37,641 nucleotides of DNA from Streptomyces albus subsp. chlorinus (lineage in GTDB: Bacteria; Actinomycetota; Actinomycetes; Streptomycetales; Streptomycetaceae): the NCBI RefSeq assembly GCF_013302895.1, contig NZ_VJOK01000001.1, positions 575,433 to 613,073 on the forward strand. Direction: 5' to 3'. This document shows positions 14,900-29,947 of this stretch, piece by piece. Under the pieces are notes generated by a model, which saw only the letters and a list, made by a program, of their open reading frames with translations, searched no databases and had not been told where the DNA came from. The first letter of the stretch is position 1. Each line of letters starts with the position of its first letter. Position numbers and translations under genes: made by a program.

Positions 14900-15981
14900 G
14901 CGGAGGCTCCCGTGGTGGACAGGCGGCGCGAGCGGGCGATCCAGACGAGGAGCGGGCCGCCGACGAAGGCGAGCAGCACGCTGACCGGGGTCTCCCACGG
15001 CCGGATGACGAGACGTGCCAGCAGGTCGGCGAGGAGCAGCACATCGGCCGCCGTCAGTGCGGACAGGACGAGTTGGGCGGTCATCCGCGCGCCGGCCACC
15101 GCCCGAGCCGCGTACGGCGCGAGCAGGCCCAGGAAGGCGATGGGTCCTGCCACCGCCACCGCACAGCCGGCGAGCAGCGCGACGGCGCCCGCCACCACGA
15201 GCCGGACGCGTCCGGGGTGGTGTCCCAGGGAGCGGGCGCTGTCGTCACCGAGGCCGAGCGCGGACAGGGGGCGGGCGCAGGCCAGTGCCGTGGCCAGCCC
15301 GGCGAGGGCGCAGGGCAGCAGCGGCAGGAGCTGGCGGGTCTCGGTCCCCGCGAGGGAGCCGATGGTCCAGTAGCGGTAGGTGTCGAAGGTGGCCTGGGTG
15401 CCGAGCAGGACGTAGGAGGTCAGGCCGTGGAAGGTGGCACCGAGCGCGGAGCCGACGAGGACCAGCCGCAGCGGTGAGCCCGCGGTGCGTCCGGACGCGG
15501 CGAGGAGGAGGACGGCGGCGCTGGCGGTGATGCCGCCGAGCAGTGCCCAGCCCAGCAGCGCGGCGGAGGAGTCGGCGCCGAAGAAGGTGAGTCCGAGGAC
15601 GACGGCGAAGGCGGCCCCGGAGTTGACGCCGAGCAGTCCGGTCTCGGCGAGCGGGTTGCGGGTGGCGGCCTGGAGCAGACAGCCGGCTGTGCCGAGGCAG
15701 ACGCCGACCAGGACGGCGGCGAGGGTGCGGGGCAGCCGTACGTCCAGGACGGCGAGCCGGAGTTGGGCGTCGGAGCGGGCGGCGGGGTCTCCGAGTAGGT
15801 AGTCCCAGACGCGGCCCGGGGAGCTGGAGCCGCTGCCGATGAGGAGGGAGGCCAGGGCGAGGGCCAGGAGGAGGGCCGCCAGCGCGGCGCCGGTGCCGGC
15901 GGCCATCCGCCGTGCGCGGCGGGGGTGTTGGCCGGGTCGGGTGGCCGGGTCGGGCGGCCGCCTCTCTTGCACACTGCTCAT
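14896..15981 (-). CDS. fepD: Ferric-siderophore ABC transporter permease (FecCD family, FepD type)
   Basis: This 361-aa FecCD permease has 'DVRLPRTLAAVLVGVCLGTA', 'AATRNPLAETGLLGVNSGAA', 'GSLAGTETRQLLPLLP', 'GLGDDSARSLG' and 'GPIAFLGLLAPYAARAVAG'. Two different permeases plus an ATPase and a lipoprotein match the FepBCDG system for catecholates. It is the first gene of the leftward operon. The ATG at 15981 directly abuts an iron box and no Shine-Dalgarno precedes it, so either the message is leaderless or translation starts further in; Met26 (15906) would still leave the first membrane helix intact. Confidence 0.9.
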   Translation of the reverse strand: MSSVQERRPPDPATRPGQHPRRARRMAAGTGAALAALLLALALASLLIGSGSSSPGRVWDYLLGDPAARSDAQLRLAVLDVRLPRTLAAVLVGVCLGTAGCLLQAATRNPLAETGLLGVNSGAAFAVVLGLTFFGADSSAALLGWALLGGITASAAVLLLAASGRTAGSPLRLVLVGSALGATFHGLTSYVLLGTQATFDTYRYWTIGSLAGTETRQLLPLLPCALAGLATALACARPLSALGLGDDSARSLGHHPGRVRLVVAGAVALLAGCAVAVAGPIAFLGLLAPYAARAVAGARMTAQLVLSALTAADVLLLADLLARLVIRPWETPVSVLLAFVGGPLLVWIARSRRLSTTGASA

Positions 15982-15999
15982 AAGGTTAGCCTAACCTAA
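15981..15999. promoter_or_regulatory. Iron box (DmdR/IdeR operator) between the uptake and biosynthesis operons
   Basis: TAAGGTTAGCCTAACCTAA is a near-perfect copy of the actinobacterial iron box (TTAGGTTAGGCTMACCTAA) read on either strand. It lies between the divergent permease and lipoprotein genes, so iron-loaded DmdR/IdeR would repress both uptake and siderophore synthesis. Its first base is also the first base of the fepD ATG. Confidence 0.92.
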
Positions 16000-16079
16000 G
16001 CTCGTCTGGCCGGCCCGGCCGGACGCCGGACTCCCGCATGCCCGGATGCCGACGGCGTGCCCGAAAGAGAGAACCTCCC

Positions 16080-17066
16080 ATGCAGCTCAGACCCTCCTCC
16101 CCCGCCCGCAGACGCGTCCGCCCCGCTGTCGCGGCCGTCTGCCTCACCACCTGCGCGCTGACCGTCGCCGGCTGCGGCTCCGACGCGAAAGCCGGCTCCG
16201 CGGGCAAGGGGGGCGGGGGCGGCACCGTCCGGGTCACCGACGCCACCGGGGCGAAGGTCGCCGTGCCGCGGAAGCCGCGGCGCGTGGTGGCCCTCAGCGA
16301 GATGGACCTCGACTCCTCCCTCGCGCTGGGCGTGAAGCCGGTCGGCCTGACCGCGGGCCGGGGCCAGAAGGGCGCACCCGCCTACCTCGCCAAGGAGGCC
16401 AAGGGCATCCCCGTGGTCGGCGCGGTCACCGGCCCCGACATCGAGAAGGTCGTCCGCAGCAGGCCCGACGTCATCCTGGCCGGCCAACTGGCCGACACGC
16501 AGGTGCTGCGGCAACTGCGGAAGATCGCCCCCACCGTGGTGACGATCGACAAGACGAAGAACTGGCAGTCGTCGCTGCGGCTCACCGGCAAGGCCCTGGG
16601 ACGCACCGACGAGGCCACCGCGTTCCTGCGCGACTACGAGAAGCGGACCGCCGCGCTCAAGAAGGACCTCGGCCCGCACACCGGTGACCGCGTCTCCGTC
16701 GCCCGCTACTCCGCCAAGGGCACCGCCGTGATGCAGCAGGGCGTCTTCATCAGCGACGTCCTCAAGGACCTCGGCTTCAAGCGGCCCGGCATCCAGAACC
16801 GGAAGGGCGAGGGCCACTCCACACCGATCAGCGACGAGAATCTGAAGAAGATCGACGGGGACTGGCTGTTCATCGGCACCCTCTCCTCCTCCGGGCCGGA
16901 CGCCGACCTCTTCGGCAAGCTCTCCCGCAAGCCCGCCTACCGGGGCCTGGACGCGGTGCGGCGACAGCACGTGACGGAGATCGACGGCTCCAAGTGGACC
17001 AGCCTGGGCGGCGCGAAGGCCGCCCTCTCGGTGCTCGACGACATCCGGAAGGCCATGGCCGGATGA
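16080..17066 (+). CDS. fepB: Ferric-siderophore-binding lipoprotein (FepB type)
   Basis: This 328-aa protein has an N-terminal lipoprotein signal (Arg-rich start, hydrophobic core, lipobox 'VAGC' with Cys32). A periplasmic-binding fold of the FhuD/FepB class follows: 'KPRRVVALSEMDLDSSLALG', 'GPDIEKVVRSRPDVILAGQL', 'LRKIAPTVVTIDKT' and 'DGDWLFIGTL'. It captures the ferric siderophore at the outer face of the membrane and delivers it to the permeases encoded divergently. The ATG at 16080 is preferred over one at 16038 because it gives a normal lipoprotein signal. It heads the biosynthetic operon, and its stop overlaps the entA start. Confidence 0.92.
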   Translation: MQLRPSSPARRRVRPAVAAVCLTTCALTVAGCGSDAKAGSAGKGGGGGTVRVTDATGAKVAVPRKPRRVVALSEMDLDSSLALGVKPVGLTAGRGQKGAPAYLAKEAKGIPVVGAVTGPDIEKVVRSRPDVILAGQLADTQVLRQLRKIAPTVVTIDKTKNWQSSLRLTGKALGRTDEATAFLRDYEKRTAALKKDLGPHTGDRVSVARYSAKGTAVMQQGVFISDVLKDLGFKRPGIQNRKGEGHSTPISDENLKKIDGDWLFIGTLSSSGPDADLFGKLSRKPAYRGLDAVRRQHVTEIDGSKWTSLGGAKAALSVLDDIRKAMAG

Positions 17067-17854
17067 GCACCCCACCCGGACTGGAGGGCAGGCTCGCCCT
17101 CGTGACCGGCGCCGGACGGGGGATCGGTGCCGCCGTGGTGCGGGCGCTCGTCGGGCAGGGCGCCCGCGTCCTGGCCACCGACCTGGACCCCGACGGGGTC
17201 GGGAAGCTGGCGGCCGACCACCCCGGACGCGTCACCGCCCGCCCGCTGGATGTGACCGACCCGGCCGCCGTCGAGGCGCTGCTGGCCGAGAGCGACCGCA
17301 CGCTCGGGCCGCTCGACATCGCGGTCAACGTCGCGGGGGTCCTGCGCCTCGCGAACGTGGCGGACCTGGCGGACGAGGACTGGGCCGCCACCTTCGCCGT
17401 CAACACCGACGGGGTCTTCCACGTCTCGCGGGCCGCCGCCCGCCGGATGGCCGCGCGCGGCAGCGGCAGCATCGTCACCGTCGCCTCCAACGCGGCGGGC
17501 GTCCCCCGCACCGGCATGGCGGCCTACGCCGCCTCCAAGGCGGCGGCGGTGATGTTCACCAAGTGCCTGGGCCTGGAGGTGGCCGGACGCGGGGTGCGCT
17601 GCAACACCGTCTCCCCCGGCTCCACCCTCACCGACATGCAGCGCGCCTGCTGGGGTCCGGGAAGCGACGAGGAAGAAGCCGCCGCGCGGGTCGTCGAGGG
17701 CGACCTGGCCTCCTACCGCACCGGCATCCCGCTCGGCCGCATCGCCGACCCCGCCGACATCGCCGAAGCCGTCGTCTTCCTCGCCTCCGACCGCGCCCGC
17801 CACATCACCCTGCACGACCTGTACGTGGACGGCGGCGCCACCCTGCGGGCCTGA
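17063..17854 (+). CDS. entA: 2,3-dihydro-2,3-dihydroxybenzoate dehydrogenase
   Basis: This 263-aa short-chain dehydrogenase has the NAD-binding 'VTGAGRGIG' (residues 14-22), 'VNVAGVL', and a catalytic Ser142, Tyr155 ('AYAASKAA') and Lys159. It oxidises 2,3-dihydro-2,3-dihydroxybenzoate to 2,3-dihydroxybenzoate, the last step to DHB. Identification as EntA/DhbA rests on both the SDR signature and position between fepB and the isochorismate synthase gene. The ATG overlaps the fepB stop (ATGA). Confidence 0.93.
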   Translation: MSTPPGLEGRLALVTGAGRGIGAAVVRALVGQGARVLATDLDPDGVGKLAADHPGRVTARPLDVTDPAAVEALLAESDRTLGPLDIAVNVAGVLRLANVADLADEDWAATFAVNTDGVFHVSRAAARRMAARGSGSIVTVASNAAGVPRTGMAAYAASKAAAVMFTKCLGLEVAGRGVRCNTVSPGSTLTDMQRACWGPGSDEEEAAARVVEGDLASYRTGIPLGRIADPADIAEAVVFLASDRARHITLHDLYVDGGATLRA

Positions 17855-17906
17855 ACCGCCCGCCGCCGCCCCGCCGCCGGACCGTGCCCCCTCCCGTGGA
17901 GAACCC

Positions 17907-20809
<2,903 letters not shown>

Positions 20810-20824
20810 AAGGCCCCCGACACC

Positions 20825-21538
20825 ATGGCGCTTCCCGCCATCGAGCCCTATCCCCTGCCCGCCGCCGACGAACTGCCCGCGAACCGGGCGGACTGGCGGG
20901 TGGACCCGTCCCGTGCCGTGCTGCTCGTCCACGACCTGCAACAGCACTTCCTCAGCGCCTTCCCCGCCGGACGGCAGCCCCTCATCGGGATGCTCGGCAA
21001 CACCGCGCGGCTGCTGGAGGTGTGCCGCCGCCTCGGCGTGCCCGTCGTCTACTCCGCCCAGCGCGGCGGGCAGACGCCCCGGGAACGCGGCCTCCAGGCC
21101 GACTTCTGGGGGCCGGGGGTGAAGGACGATCCGGACGCCCTCGCCGTACCGGAGTCCGTCGCCCCGGCGGCGGGCGACCGGGTGCTGACCAAGTGGAAGT
21201 ACAGCGCGTTCGTCCGCACCCCACTCGCCCGGCTGCTGCGCGAGCGGGGCCGCGACCACCTGGTGATCGCCGGGGTGTACGCGCACATCGGGGTGCAGGT
21301 GACCGCCTGCGACGCGTGGATGCGGGACATCCGGGCGTTCGTCGCCGCTGACGCGGTCGCCGACTTCTCCCGCGCCGACCACGACGCGGCCCTGCGCTGG
21401 ACCGCGGGCCGCTGCGCCGTGGTGGCCACGACGGACGCGCTGGTCACCCAACTCACCGACGCCCGCGTCGGCTCCGGCACCCGCGCCGGGACCGGCCCCC
21501 ACGGCACTCCCCCCGACACCGACCGCACGGAGGTCTGA
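20825..21538 (+). CDS. entB: Isochorismatase (EntB N-domain type, without carrier domain)
   Basis: This 237-aa isochorismatase has Asp37 in '[11 protein letters not shown]', Lys123 in '[14 protein letters not shown]' and '[20 protein letters not shown]', matching the catalytic frame of EntB. It hydrolyses isochorismate to 2,3-dihydro-2,3-dihydroxybenzoate and pyruvate. In E. coli EntB and B. subtilis DhbB this domain is fused to an aryl carrier domain. Here the protein ends in a disordered Gly/Thr/Asp tail and the carrier is a separate gene 4 bp downstream. Confidence 0.94.
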   Translation: MALPAIEPYPLPAADELPANRADWRVDPSRAVLLVHDLQQHFLSAFPAGRQPLIGMLGNTARLLEVCRRLGVPVVYSAQRGGQTPRERGLQADFWGPGVKDDPDALAVPESVAPAAGDRVLTKWKYSAFVRTPLARLLRERGRDHLVIAGVYAHIGVQVTACDAWMRDIRAFVAADAVADFSRADHDAALRWTAGRCAVVATTDALVTQLTDARVGSGTRAGTGPHGTPPDTDRTEV

Positions 21539-21542
21539 ACCG

Positions 21543-21766
21543 ATGCCGCTGACACCGCAGCAGATCCGCGAGGACGTCGCCGCCTCCCTCGGCGAGGACC
21601 CGGCGGACATCCCCCTGGACGGCGACCTGGCCGACCTCGGGCTCGACTCGGTCCGCCTGATGGCGCTGCTGGAGCGCTGGCGCCGCGAGCACGGGGTACG
21701 CGCCGACTTCGCGGACCTGGCCGAGACACCCGCCATCGAGGCGTGGGTCCCCCTGCTGGGGGCGGC

Positions 21767-21770
<4 letters not shown>
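21543..21770 (+). CDS. Free-standing aryl carrier protein
   Basis: This 75-aa acyl/aryl carrier protein has the phosphopantetheine attachment site Ser36 in '[17 protein letters not shown]'. It corresponds to the C-terminal carrier domain of EntB and should carry DHB from EntE to the NRPS condensation domain. GGAGG lies inside the end of entB, 11 nt before the ATG. Its stop overlaps the GTG start of the NRPS gene, so it would be made in step with it. Confidence 0.93.
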
Positions 21771-25771
<4,001 letters not shown>

Positions 25772-25800
25772 TGAGAAGCGGCCGGTGGCAGGCGCCACGG

Positions 25801-25844
25801 CCCGGCCGGCGCCGCGCACCACGGAGGGTGCGGTGCCGGCCGGG
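25801..25844. terminator. Bidirectional terminator hairpin between entF and the esterase gene
   Basis: CCCGGCCGGC (25801-25810) pairs exactly with GCCGGCCGGG (25835-25844), and the stem continues inward with GCACC/GGTGC pairing. It fills the 75-bp gap between two convergent genes and would stop transcription from both sides. Confidence 0.75.
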
Positions 25845-25846
25845 CC

Positions 25847-27121
25847 TCAGCGCGTGGACCCGGCGAACAACTCCACCAGGCCGTCCCCCAGTTCGGTGCG
25901 CCAGCACAGGTAGTCGTGGCCGCCGTTGAACTCCCGGTGGACCGCGTCGCCGTACCCCTTGGCGGCGAGGGTGTCGCGCAGCCGTCGGGCGGCGGGCAGG
26001 GCCACCCACTCCTGCTCGCCGAAGGAGAGCCGGAAGCGGACGGGCAGCCGGGGCGAGGCGGCGAGGCGGCCGGTCAGCCACTCGGCGGCCGGGCCGTCCG
26101 GCCACCAGAACGACCCCGACTGCGCCAGCACGTTGCCGAACCGGTGGGGGGCCTCGACGGCGGCGTAGGCGGCGGTGAGACCGCCCAGGCTCTGCCCGGC
26201 CACCACGGTGAGCGCGGGATCGTCGGTGACGGGCACCAGCCCGGCGGCCCACGGCAGCAGCTCCTGGGTGAGGAAGGCGGCGAACGCGGGGCGGCAGCTC
26301 AGCTCCCGCCAGCGGGTGCGGGCGTCCACCGAGTCGGGGAGCACGGCGACCAGCGGCGGGATGCGCCCGTCGGCGATGAGGTTGTCCAGCAGGGTGGCCA
26401 CACCGAGCCGGGGCTGCCAGTGCTCGCCGTCCAGCAGGACCAGCACCGGGTACCCGTGGGAGGGCGGCGCGGTGGTGGCGGGCGGGGTGTAGAGCCATAC
26501 CCGCCGGACGGTGCCGAGACGCGCGCTCGCGACCTTGTGCCCGGTGACCTCACCGTGCGGCACCTCGGCCCGGTACCGCCAGTCCTCGGCGCCCGGCGCG
26601 GCGGGCAGTGCGGCGCAGGAGAGCGGTTCGCCGCCCCAACGGCGCGGCAGCGTACGCGGGTTGTACGGGTCGGTGCGGCGACGGCCGCGCAGCCAGGACC
26701 AGTAGCCGGGCCCGCCGCGCTCGGGGCCGTCGCCCTCGTCGACGCCGAAGTCGTAGGTGCCGCGCCAGTCGTGGCGCAGCCGGACGGTCCAGTGCCAGAT
26801 GTCGGTGCCGGGTGCGCGGGTCATCAGGTTGCCCTCGGGGTCGCGCGGGTCGGCGAGCTTGTTGGGCAGCACCTGGACGGCGCGGGTGGCGGCCGTGCCC
26901 CGCCACAGGAACGTCACGGCGCGGTGTTCGGGGCTGCCGTGGGGGTCGGGGGCTACCAGGGGGGTGCCGAGGCGGCGGACATCGGCCCAGAAGGCGTCGG
27001 GGGAGGCGGTGCCGGGGCCGGGCAGCGGGAAGCCGGGCTCCGCGAGCCGGGGCACCGGATGCGGGCGGGGCAGCCGGGGAGGGCGGTGCGGCGCGCCCTC
27101 GGGCGGGGCGGTCGGGGTCAT
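25847..27121 (-). CDS. fes: Enterochelin esterase-like trilactone hydrolase (Fes type)
   Basis: This 424-aa protein has an N-terminal Fes-type domain (about 40-185; 'VTFLWRG', 'WHWTVRLRHDWRGTYDFGVD', 'DPYNPRTLPRRWGG'). It is followed by an esterase D-like alpha/beta hydrolase with Ser311 in 'AGQSLGG', 'QSGSFWW' and His402 in 'NGGHDYLCWR'. There is no signal peptide, so it acts in the cytosol. Fes enzymes hydrolyse the trilactone of ferric enterobactin to release iron, which supports a Ser-trilactone product. GGGAG precedes the ATG. The promoter region contains an iron box shared with the divergent YncE-like gene. Confidence 0.93.
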   Translation of the reverse strand: MTPTAPPEGAPHRPPRLPRPHPVPRLAEPGFPLPGPGTASPDAFWADVRRLGTPLVAPDPHGSPEHRAVTFLWRGTAATRAVQVLPNKLADPRDPEGNLMTRAPGTDIWHWTVRLRHDWRGTYDFGVDEGDGPERGGPGYWSWLRGRRRTDPYNPRTLPRRWGGEPLSCAALPAAPGAEDWRYRAEVPHGEVTGHKVASARLGTVRRVWLYTPPATTAPPSHGYPVLVLLDGEHWQPRLGVATLLDNLIADGRIPPLVAVLPDSVDARTRWRELSCRPAFAAFLTQELLPWAAGLVPVTDDPALTVVAGQSLGGLTAAYAAVEAPHRFGNVLAQSGSFWWPDGPAAEWLTGRLAASPRLPVRFRLSFGEQEWVALPAARRLRDTLAAKGYGDAVHREFNGGHDYLCWRTELGDGLVELFAGSTR

Positions 27122-27182
27122 GGGGCTGGGCTCCCAGGGACGCGGCGGGCAACCGGGGGCGGTCCACCCCCGGAGATGAGAC

Positions 27183-27201
27183 TTAGGTAAGGCTAAGCTA
27201 A
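27183..27201. promoter_or_regulatory. Iron box between the esterase and the YncE-like gene
   Basis: TTAGGTAAGGCTAAGCTAA matches 17 of 19 positions of the actinobacterial iron box. It lies 61 bp upstream of the esterase start and 56 bp upstream of the divergent secreted beta-propeller gene, so DmdR/IdeR should control both. Confidence 0.88.
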
Positions 27202-27257
27202 CTTACCTCTCGTCCGCCTCAACCAGGAGGCGCGTTCACCGAGGAGTTGGACGCAGC

Positions 27258-28313
27258 ATGAGCACGCTCACCTGCCGTATCCGCCGATCCGCCGCCCTCG
27301 CCGTGGCCCTCGCAGCCGGAAGCACCCTGGCCCCGGCCGCCACCGCGACAGCACAGCCCGCCCCCCGCACCGGCCCGGCCGTCACCACCGCGCCCCTCGC
27401 CGCCGGCCTCTACCAGTCCGCGTACTCCGAGCGGAACCGCGTCCTGTGGGCCACCGCGGCCGTCGGCCGGCCGCCCGTGACCGACTCCGCCCTGCTCCGC
27501 GTCGATCCGCGCACCCTGAAGGTGAGGTCCGCCCACCGGCCCCCGGTCACCGACCCGGAGACCGGCGCGGTCGAGGCGGTCTACGGAGTCGCGGTGGACG
27601 ACGAGCACAACACCGTCTGGACGACCAACACCCGCGACGACTCCGTGGCCGTCTACAGCCAGCGCGACGGCAGGCACCTGACGACCCTCCACGGTGTCGC
27701 GCACGCCCGGGAGATCGTGGTCGACGAGCGGCACGGCACCGCCTGGGCCGGCGGCTTCGGCGACGGCACCCTGGTCGCCTTCGACACCCGGACCCGCGAG
27801 GAGACCAAGCGCGTCACGGTCGCGGGCGCCTCCCCCGCCGGGCTCGCGGTCAACGAGCGCACCGGCACGGTCTACGCGACCGACCTGGCGGGCGACCGGA
27901 TCATCGCCCTCTCCCCGCACGCCAAGGCCCCGAAGTTCCTGCCCGCCGGAGACGGCCCGATCTCCGTGGCCCTCTCCCCCGACGGCCGCACGGCCTACAC
28001 CGCGAACCAGGCGGCGGGCACCGTCTCGGTCGTCAACCTGCGCAAGGGGAGGGTCACCCGGACGGTGCCGACCGGCGAGGGCGCCCTCTCGGTGGCCACC
28101 GACCCGCGCTCGGGCCGGGTGCTGGCCGCCAACCGCACGGCGGGCGACCTCACCGTGATCGACCCGCGCCGGGGCACCGTCGTGGAGAGGCTGGCCGCCG
28201 GCCCCCACCCGAACCACGTCACCGTCTCGCGCGGCACCGCCTATGTGGTGGACAAGTCGAAGGCCGGCCCCCGGGGCGAGGACCAGGTCCACCGGCTCCG
28301 GCTCCGCCGCTGA
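27258..28313 (+). CDS. Secreted YncE-like beta-propeller protein, iron-regulated
   Basis: This 351-aa protein has a Sec-type signal peptide (Arg-rich start, Ala/Leu core, likely cleavage after 'ATATA' near residue 32) and a YncE/YVTN-type seven-bladed propeller. Repeats include 'GVAVDDEHNTVWTTNTRDDS', 'EIVVDERHGTAWAGGFGDGT', 'GLAVNERTGTVYATDLAGDR', 'SVALSPDGRTAYTANQAAGT' and 'SVATDPRSGRVLAANRTAGD'. No lipobox and no membrane anchor is seen. E. coli YncE is likewise iron-regulated and exported, with no settled function. The iron box 56 bp upstream and the divergent esterase tie it to the siderophore regulon. It might bind the siderophore, its breakdown products or DNA outside the cell, but this is inference. 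Confidence 0.85.
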   Translation: MSTLTCRIRRSAALAVALAAGSTLAPAATATAQPAPRTGPAVTTAPLAAGLYQSAYSERNRVLWATAAVGRPPVTDSALLRVDPRTLKVRSAHRPPVTDPETGAVEAVYGVAVDDEHNTVWTTNTRDDSVAVYSQRDGRHLTTLHGVAHAREIVVDERHGTAWAGGFGDGTLVAFDTRTREETKRVTVAGASPAGLAVNERTGTVYATDLAGDRIIALSPHAKAPKFLPAGDGPISVALSPDGRTAYTANQAAGTVSVVNLRKGRVTRTVPTGEGALSVATDPRSGRVLAANRTAGDLTVIDPRRGTVVERLAAGPHPNHVTVSRGTAYVVDKSKAGPRGEDQVHRLRLRR

Positions 28314-28346
28314 TCCGTTCCGGGCCGGCCGCGCCGTCCCGGGCCG

Positions 28347-28379
28347 CGCCGGAAGGGCGGATCACTCGCCGGAAGGGCG
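28347..28379. repeat. 13-bp direct repeat in a convergent gap
   Basis: CGCCGGAAGGGCG occurs at 28347-28359 and again at 28367-28379, a 20-bp period, between the YncE-like gene and the convergent membrane protein. No clear terminator stem is seen here. Confidence 0.7.
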
Positions 28380-28381
28380 CG

Positions 28382-28810
28382 TCACTTCCCGCCGTCCCGT
28401 CCGGCGGGCGGTGGTGCCGGCAGCAGGAGGAGCGCGGCCAGCACCACCGCCCCGGACAGCGCCACGATGTTGATGGCCTTGTCCGTCGTCCCGTACACGT
28501 GCAGATGCCGCATGTGGTAAACGAGGTGCAGGGCGTTGAAGACGAGCCACACCCCGCCGGTGACGCGGACGAAGGAGTCGTCGCGCACCCGGACCACGGC
28601 GGCCACCGCCAGCACCCCCAGCGCCAGCAGGAGGGCGCCGGTGTCCTTGGCGAGGTGCTGGTTGTAGGGGCCCAGCGGAGGCAGCCATCTCCTGCCGAAG
28701 CCGGGGAAGTTCTCGTACCACGCCTCCGGGAAGAAGTAGGCCCACAGGCCGGTGGAGAAGGCCGACAGGGCCAGCAGTCCGAGGATGGCGCACCGGAGTC
28801 TCACGTTCAT
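28382..28810 (-). CDS. Small four-helix membrane protein
   Basis: This 142-aa protein has four predicted membrane segments: about 7-27 ('CAILGLLALSAFSTGLWAYF'), 57-75, 82-102 and 113-133. The loop between the first two carries conserved-looking aromatics (PEAWYENFPGFGRRWLPPLG) and 'YNQHLAKDTGA'. 'NALHLVYHMRHLHVYG' is His-rich near the third helix. It resembles a widespread family of uncharacterised actinobacterial membrane proteins; no function is assigned. It is a single gene, 51 bp downstream of the DUF5996 gene. Confidence 0.8.
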   Translation of the reverse strand: MNVRLRCAILGLLALSAFSTGLWAYFFPEAWYENFPGFGRRWLPPLGPYNQHLAKDTGALLLALGVLAVAAVVRVRDDSFVRVTGGVWLVFNALHLVYHMRHLHVYGTTDKAINIVALSGAVVLAALLLLPAPPPAGRDGGK

Positions 28811-28861
28811 ACCCGTACGACCGGCCGGGGGCCCGGAAATGTGACACGCCGCCCCGGCGCG

Positions 28862-29851
28862 TCAGCTCCCGGGGCGGGCGCCGCCCCCGGCGCCGGGCGT
28901 GGAGCGGCGGCGCTCCCGGTCCCACCGGCCCGGATCGTCCTCCAGCGCCGCGCGGTCCCAGCCGCCGAGCTCCGCCGCCGCCTCGTAGGTGGACTGGAGG
29001 AAGCCGGTCAGCACCCGGTCCGGGTCACCGGCGGTGCGCACCTCCTCGTACGGCAGCAGGAACTGGCCGTTCTCCTCGCTGTAGTACGCGGCTTCCGGGA
29101 CCACCGGATGGTCCCGGAAGCCGTCCGGCTCGGGGTAGGCGTAGGCGTAGAAGGCCCCCTCCTCGCCGCCGCCGGGCCAGAAACCGCAGCTGCTCAGTTC
29201 GCGGGAGTAGCCCTCCACCATCACCCAGTCCCCGCAGTGCGGCGCGCCGCCCGGGTGGGCCGGCGCCGGGCGGCCGGAGAAGCGGGTGCACGCCAGGTCC
29301 ATGGCGCCCCAGAAGAAGTGCACCGGGCTCACCTTGCCCACGAACCGGGACCGGAACCGGCTCAGCACCCGGTGGGTCTGGAGGAGCTGCCGCCAGAACA
29401 GGTGCGCGGCGTGCGGGTCGTAGGAGGCGTGCCGGGTGTCCTCGGGGAAGGGGATGGCGAGTTCCACCTCGTTGGGGCGGTCCTGGATCGGCGCCTCGAC
29501 ACCCAGCTCGCGCAGGGCCCGCAGGGTCTCCTCGTAGAAGCGGGCCACGGACTTGGGGGCCAGCTCCACGGCGCGGCCGGCCCCGTCGCTGGTACGGAGG
29601 ACGAGCCGGTGCTCGACGAAGTCGAACTCGATGTCGAAGGCACCCGTCCCGTAAGGGATCGACGAGGTGGTCAGCCCCCGCGGGGTGAGGTACAGCGTCA
29701 CCTGCCACCAGTGGTTGACCAGCGGCGCATGGGCCAGCCGGATCTTGCCGACGATCTGGGTCCACATGTGCAGGGTGTCCCGCGTCTCGGCCCAGTCCGC
29801 CACCCGGAGACCCGGCCATGCGCCGCCCGTCGGCGCGGTCCGCTCCGCCAC
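28862..29851 (-). CDS. DUF5996 family protein
   Basis: This protein of about 329 aa has the DUF5996 signature: 'WAETRDTLHMWTQIVGKIRL', 'NHWWQVTLYLTPRGLTTSSI', 'FDIEFDFVEHRLVLRTSDG', 'SPVHFFWGAMDLACTRFSGR' and 'EEGAFYAYAYPEPDG'. There is no signal peptide or membrane segment. The molecular role of the family is unknown. The GTG at 29851 is preferred to the in-frame GTG at 29857 because the GGAGG would overlap the latter but stands 8 nt from the former. Confidence 0.85.
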   Translation of the reverse strand: MAERTAPTGGAWPGLRVADWAETRDTLHMWTQIVGKIRLAHAPLVNHWWQVTLYLTPRGLTTSSIPYGTGAFDIEFDFVEHRLVLRTSDGAGRAVELAPKSVARFYEETLRALRELGVEAPIQDRPNEVELAIPFPEDTRHASYDPHAAHLFWRQLLQTHRVLSRFRSRFVGKVSPVHFFWGAMDLACTRFSGRPAPAHPGGAPHCGDWVMVEGYSRELSSCGFWPGGGEEGAFYAYAYPEPDGFRDHPVVPEAAYYSEENGQFLLPYEEVRTAGDPDRVLTGFLQSTYEAAAELGGWDRAALEDDPGRWDRERRRSTPGAGGGARPGS

Positions 29852-29947
29852 CGGCACCTCCTCCGCCGTCCCTGGGCCTTTCCCACGATGGTGGTCCCGC
29901 GCGGGCGGGCCGACAACTCGGGAAGGCGGCGGGGCGGGCCCGGCCCG

